The notes under the pieces were generated by a model. The model was given only the letters and a program-made list of their open reading frames with translations. It was not told the origin of the DNA and searched no databases. From positions 8,804,001 to 8,868,000 of the forward strand of contig NC_065918.1 in the NCBI RefSeq assembly GCF_905147045.1: a stretch of 64,000 nucleotides of DNA. The letters are read 5' to 3'. Shown one piece after another: positions 58,801-64,000 of the stretch (position 1 is the stretch's first letter; the number at the start of each line of letters is the position of its first letter). A program made the translations under genes and the position numbers. Source of the DNA: Nymphalis io (Eukaryota; Arthropoda; Insecta; Lepidoptera; Nymphalidae).

Positions 58801-60284
58801 TTATAAAGTTATTAAAGCAAACAGCAGCTGTCCTGTGAATATTACTTACTTTTACTTTACGAAGCAAATATTAGTAAGTAATATGATTTTTTTACAATAG
58901 TACAAAAGATAAGTATCGCTTAATAAAATATAGACTAAAAACAATACTGAATAACCTAAATTGTTTGTTTTATACCAAAAAAAAACTATTTTAATCTGTT
59001 GTTGACATCTACGTATATTTAGTAGACGAGGTATTGTGGATATTCTCTCAATTGAAGTTAAAAATAGAATTACTATTATACTCCATTCTTCGCGCGTAAG
59101 ATAAATACGAAACAAGTGTCAAGCTTATTATGCTTCAACCTCGTTTTTCATGTTCATTAGTTCAAGTTTATGTCAACACTCTTTTATGGCTTTAGATATA
59201 TATGATATTCAAATGTTCAAATACGTTGTAAATATATTACAAATGCATTATAAATGCATTTTTTTCTATATATATATTCTTTATTGTCTGTGTTATATTA
59301 TATTTGTAAAAAAAACTTGATTTATATTATTGTATGTAGCCTCATTCGTATGTAATTAACAAAATAGTATGTAAACAAACTTGAAAGTCCATTTTATAAC
59401 ACATATAAGGGGCGAATCGATTTGAAATTCGATGATTAATCATGTGGATAGTGGAACTCATCTATGGTTAGGTACTATTTATCCCCTCGAATTTAAAGTA
59501 TGATTTGTTATAACGAGTTCCCTTGTAACATGACATATACTTCTGTGCAACCTACTTGTCTTGGATGTTCGTCGTGTTAATAAAGTCAGACCGTGTTAGA
59601 GTATTATAAAGGATCATTTAATTATTAAAATTATTTTTGTATTCAATTAAATTATATTATATATAAGACATTGATATCCGCTAAACTATTTATAACAAAG
59701 AAAACAACTATTAAAATGATTCTCTATTCTATCTTGAGTTAAATAATAAGCGATAAAAAAAAGCGCGGAAACGAGCGGCTCAAAGCAATTTCAAATCCAC
59801 CGCCGACTCTAATATCGTTATTTAAAAAGTATAAAATTTAAATAACATTCATTAACATTGTTAATTAGCTGCTTTTTAAATGGAAATGTATTATAAATTA
59901 TATACGTATATCGAATGAAATCTGTGCTATTTACGTATAACTTTATTAACATTAAATTAATCTCCCATATATTATATTTGCAACGTAAGAGCATACCTAT
60001 GCAAATTGATGTCATGTTAAAATGAATGACACAAAATACTCGAGAATGAAATGAACAGGACAGTTCAGCCAGGCTGTACGATTAGAATTCATATCCGATT
60101 ATACAATATTCACCAAAACCACTCGGTTGGATATAGCGTTGGATATAATCTATTTATATATACATATCATAAAAATGTAACTGATCGCTGTCTGTACATG
60201 GAAGATATATGAGTAAAACAACTATCGGGAGTCTTTATCAACGCAATAGAACCCAAAATAATGATTGTTAGAATGTTTTTCTGT
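55801..60284. other. AT-rich stretch without recognised gene
   Basis: Only a short SINE-like scrap (TAGCGTGGTGGAATAAGCTA near 56375) and a moderately GC stretch at 57600-57860 with ATGTCACAT twice were noticed. No coding sequence supported. Confidence 0.55.
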
Positions 60285-60694
60285 TTATCTGTTTGTCTGT
60301 GCATTTGTGCACGCTAATCTTAGAAACGGCTTTACTGATTTGGCAGCGGACACACTGTGCTCCCTCGTAAAAAGAACCTGGTAAACCTCTGTTTGTATTC
60401 GCTTGTAATATATTTTGTTAGGTAAGGGTGTAGTAGCTTATTTAAAAAAAAATGTTACGGACTAAAAAAAATAACAATACTTATACTTAATACACATTTC
60501 TTTTGTTTTTCGATACTATATATTTAACTAGCTATTGCCCGCGGCTTCGCTCAGGCGTAAGTATAGATAAGGGATAAATGGTTATATGGAAGTCTTTGAT
60601 TTTAAATTAAGAATCATGTAATGTCATTCTGGTTAGAAAAAAGTATATTACGTTTTTTTTTTATTATTGAACCTACAGTGATGCCTGTAGTTTG

Positions 60695-60905
60695 ACTTAA
60701 TATATTTCATAGTGACTTAAATGGGTTGAACCAAAATTTTTTTTTTTTATACGACTCTTCGATCTACGATGCTGCCGCTCAGATGCCCCCGTCATTAAAG
60801 TCGTTGTTAATTCTGTAAATGACCAAGTGCACAAATTTTTTTTTTATTCCCAAATATTCAGATTAAACAAAACTATTTAACTCACTGAAAACTTTATTTA
60901 TCTAT
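60695..60905 (+). repeat. Unclassified repeat, copy 2 of 2
   Basis: The same ordered blocks as 48447-48665 (ATAGTGACTTAAATGGGTTG, TTAATTCTGTAAATGACCAA, GATTAAACAAAACTATTTAA, CACTGAAAACTTTATTTAT). The two copies are about 12 kb apart in direct orientation. Confidence 0.6.
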
Positions 60906-61560
60906 ACTAATATTATAAACCTGAAGTGTTAGTGTTTGGTTTAACGCGCTAATCACAGGAACTGCTTAAAAAAATATTTTAGTATACGATAGATCTTTTA
61001 CGAGGAAAGCTATAGGCTATAATGACATTACGCTACAACCAATAGGAACGGAGCATCAATAAAAAATATCGCAAACACTGAGAAAAAATAATTTCTTTTG
61101 GGAGCTTTCGTTGCGTGCGCTACATAAACGGTTATAGTTAAACAACAATCATGTATAACGGAATTGTTCCTCTTGAAAACTTCTAAAAAAAACCACGATA
61201 GCATAATATGTCTATCTTTTAAGGTTGACTCATCCTTTTGTATGGTAATCAAATTTGTTCTAGAATAATGCATTATTTGCAAAGTGGTTTTTATAAACAT
61301 GGCATTAGTTCTTATGAAAGATATCGAGATAAGATCTTACCGGTTATGAACTACGGAGCCGAGACGTGGACACTGACGGTGCATTTGGTCCATCATTTTA
61401 AGGTCGCTCAGCGAGCTATGGACTCTCCATAGTTTCTCTGAAGGATCGAATGTGGTGATCCGACAGAGAACCAAAGCTATCGGCATAGCCTAAAGGATTA
61501 GTAAGCTGAAGAGGCTGTGGGCGGGACACGTATGTAGTAGAACCAACAACCTTCTGATTC
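60905..61560 (+). pseudogene. RTE-type LINE remnants
   Basis: 60905-61030 has the ATACTAATATTATAAACCTG ... AACGCGCTAATC ... GAGGAAAGCTATAGGCTATA layout typical of RTE-like ends. From 61330 a frame reads KILPVMNYGAETWTLTVHLV and KVAQRAMDS, then after a frameshift VVIRQRTKAIGIA: the C-terminal region of RTE-type reverse transcriptases. Confidence 0.7.
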
Positions 61561-61611
61561 TCCGAATTTCAATTCGTTTTAATTAGTAATTTTTCGCTAT
61601 TTTTAATGCTA

Positions 61612-62400
61612 TTTTTTTTTTTTTTTTATATGCGCCGGGATGGCAAATGACTCTACTCTACCTGATGGTAAGTGGTAGTAGAGTCCAAACGCGACGACGG
61701 CGAGCACAGTCGGGAAGAATGTTCTGTACTAGCCGTCCCCGACTTGCCGGCCCGCAAGATGCCTCTTCACGCCTCGTTTGAAGGAACCCGGGTTGTAAGA
61801 GGAGGGGAACACGTGAGCTGGTAAGGAATTCCATTTTTTGGTAGTGCGACAAAGAAAACAGTTGCCAAATTTCTTTGTGCGCGATGGAATTGATGTCACA
61901 GTTAGGCGGTGACATCGAGAACCAGCTCGCGTGGACCTAAGAAGGAAGGGGGAAGCAGTAATTAGAGAGAATAATTCCTCAGAGCACTCGCCGTGATACA
62001 GTCGATAGAAAGCGCTCAGTGCTGCTATCTCGCGACGCAATTGTAAAGGTTCAAGGGTGTTTGTGACCTTTACGTCGCCAATAATGCGTACTGCACGTCG
62101 CTGCAACCGGTCCAAGGCCTCCAGTAGGTACTTAGCGGAGCCATCTCAAAGGTGCGAGCAATATTCAACGCAAGACCGTACCTGTGTTTTGTATAACAGG
62201 CACAGTTGTTGTGGCGTGAAAAAATGTCGCACCTTGTTCAGAACTCCGAGTTTCCGCGAAGCTGTTTTTATAATAGCCTCGATGTAATCCCTTGGACTAA
62301 GGTGGCAGCGAACGTCCATCCCCAGCATGGCGATTTTGCTTTGTATCATCAGCGGTGTGCCACAGAGGGAGGGAAGATAAATTCATTGTAAAGAAATCAG
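61612..62400 (-). pseudogene. Jockey-like LINE C-terminus with poly-A
   Basis: Minus-strand frames joined by a small shift give HLSPRDYIEAIIKTASRKLG, FFTPQQLCLLYKTQVRSCVE, MDRLQRRAVRIIGDVKVTN, FYRLYHGECSEELFSL and LPAHVFPSSYNPGSFKRGVK. This is the conserved end of ORF2 in Jockey-type LINEs, followed by a poly-A (T run 61612-61627). It is the longer relative of 49613-49985. Confidence 0.85.
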
Positions 62401-62908
62401 CATATCTTATAATTCTCAGCAAACTTCTACCGCCTTCTACTCTCACTGGGCCTAAGTTTTTGACAACGTCTTAATTCTACTCACACTACATTCTAAAAGG
62501 TCCTGTTGGATAGCTTAATAACAAGACTGATATTATTATTGATTAAGTGTTATTGTCATCCTGCTATATTGAAATTACGCTTTATATTTATTTATTACAA
62601 GTTTCCACCTACACGGCTTCGTCACACACTATTTTATCTTTTTAGTTATTCTAATACCAACGTGTTTGCAAATTTCATGATGATCGGTTAAGTAGTTTTG
62701 CATTTATAATATTCGTTAAAATTTGTTACCTATAACTAATAATTTTAGAAAGTAGGACAGTTATTTAACAGATTAAGATAACATTTTATAAAAAATAAAA
62801 TAAAACGTGAATGAAGTATGAGTGAGCCATTTTGGGGCTATGTTGATCATTATTATGTTGACAATAAAGGTCGCGTTGTTATTGGTCGCTCTGTTAGTCT
62901 TCTTTAAT

Positions 62909-63172
62909 CTTTTTAAATAGGTGGACGGGCAAATGGGCCACCTGATGTTAAGTGGTCACCACCACCCATAGACACTGGCGAAGTAAGAAATATTAACTAT
63001 TCCTTACATCACCAATGCGCCCACCAACCTTGGGAACGAAGATGTTATGTCCCTCGTGCCTTTACTTATACTGGTTCACTCATCCTTTTAACCAGAACAC
63101 AACAATACTAAGTACTTCTGTTTTTTCGTAGAATATCTGATGAATTGGGTGGTTCCTTCCAAGACGAGATTA
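62909..63172 (-). mobile_element. Poly-A retroposon, diverged copy 7
   Basis: GTGGACGGGCAAATGGGCCA, CACCTGATGTTAAGTGGTCA, CCAACCTTGGGAACGAAGAT and GAATATCTGATGAATTGGGT are recognisable. Closer to copy 2 (750-1026) than to the young copies, so probably an older subfamily. Confidence 0.75.
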
Positions 63173-63179
63173 TAATAAA

Positions 63180-64000
63180 AAAAAAAATTCTATCTTAAAA
63201 ACTTTGAATATAAACTTAATTTATTAAGTTTCATACCCTTTACTTCACGCACATTTAGGTAAAATTTCAGAATCTCTTGAAATAAGTATTTGTTATTTTT
63301 ATCGAAAAACCTTAAATATTAGAATTTACATTCCTAACTTGAAAAACTGCGAAAAGAAATGAAGTTTTTTTTCCTACTACAGTTATGACGACATACTGAA
63401 GGTGAGTTAAAAAAAATACTTGCCTATGTTCTTTCTGTGGGTTAAAACTGAAACCTACAGACATAATTACTCTCCCATATAAAATATTATAATATTATCT
63501 ATTATATCCATTAAATATATTTTATTAAAAGGTGACTCATTTAATAATGCCGTTTATATTTTGATAACAAAATATAAATTGGCAATTAATTAGCATTTCA
63601 TTTAATAATAGTTTTGTTTTGATTTTCGAACGTTCATTTATTTTCCACCATGAATATTTAGTAATATGAATGTATTAATATTTAAGATAGATGTGCATAA
63701 AATCCGGATTAGGTTTCGCTTTTGTGGGCGGCATTAAGCTTTTTGCTGGTAGAGATCTATTTACCGTTTCCCCAGAGCGTAAAATAAAATTCTACTAGAA
63801 AGCAAAAACAAGACGCATACTGAATGAAGAGAAATAAATTATATATATTATAATTACTAATAAAATAATTACTAATATAATAAATTATTTATATAATAAT
63901 TACTGTCGTTGTTGGACGTAGACATATATTATATAATCATATTACGAATGTATTTTTAGTCCAATAATCGACAAAACTAATTTTTTAAAACGGTCCTTGC
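63180..64000. other. AT-rich end of window
   Basis: No feature recognised. Confidence 0.5.

Noticed and set aside
1..64000. CRISPR arrays, phage or bacterial operons
   Set aside because: Gene structure is spliced and eukaryotic throughout; no direct-repeat/spacer pattern was seen.

Overview
This is an AT-rich eukaryotic (insect) window, almost certainly from a butterfly or moth. Genes have short exons, GT-AG introns and many intronic repeats. The repeats include tRNA-derived SINEs closely resembling the Metulj family that I know from nymphalid butterflies, a second highly repeated poly-A retroposon common in Lepidoptera, R1-, Jockey- and RTE-type LINE remnants, and a decayed mariner. No prokaryotic, CRISPR or phage features are present.

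Four genes could be assembled exon by exon, with splice phases closing exactly. (1) Jarid2, + strand, 2851-10261, 5' truncated by the window: JmjN, ARID, JmjC and C5HC2 finger of the PRC2 accessory protein. (2) RCC2/TD-60, - strand, 23840-17179: a complete 11-exon, 480-aa RCC1-type propeller protein. Its introns carry two SINEs and a mariner. (3) ANAPC15, + strand, 25830-28305: a complete 3-exon, 160-aa APC/C subunit, head to head with RCC2, so two mitotic regulators flank one 2-kb interval. (4) A large, unrecognised gene, - strand, 38766-30019, five exons, 2710 aa. Its 6.56-kb first exon encodes about 25 copies of a Lys/Glu/Pro-rich repeat (core L-T-P-L-E-G-K ... I-P-L-P-E-G ... T-P-S-E-K) in an alternating A/B pattern, interrupted by three copies of a GKGPSDECIC module and flanked by Cys-rich segments. 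This is the best candidate for something undescribed.

Layout: 1-2850 is repeat-rich sequence, probably Jarid2 intron; 2851-10261 Jarid2; 10262-17178 an intergenic stretch with an R1-like LINE remnant; 17179-23840 RCC2; 23841-25829 the shared upstream region; 25830-28305 ANAPC15; 28306-30018 a convergent gap with a SINE and a CTCF-like motif; 30019-38766 the repeat-protein gene. From 38767 to 64000 I see no complete gene. That part holds nested transposon remnants (including a clean 1.34-kb hAT-like element with an 8-bp target duplication), two CpG/CRE-containing promoter-like islands, and a few isolated exon candidates (43512-43627 -, 53846-54066 -, 55255-55438 +, 44784-44972 +) that need transcript support.
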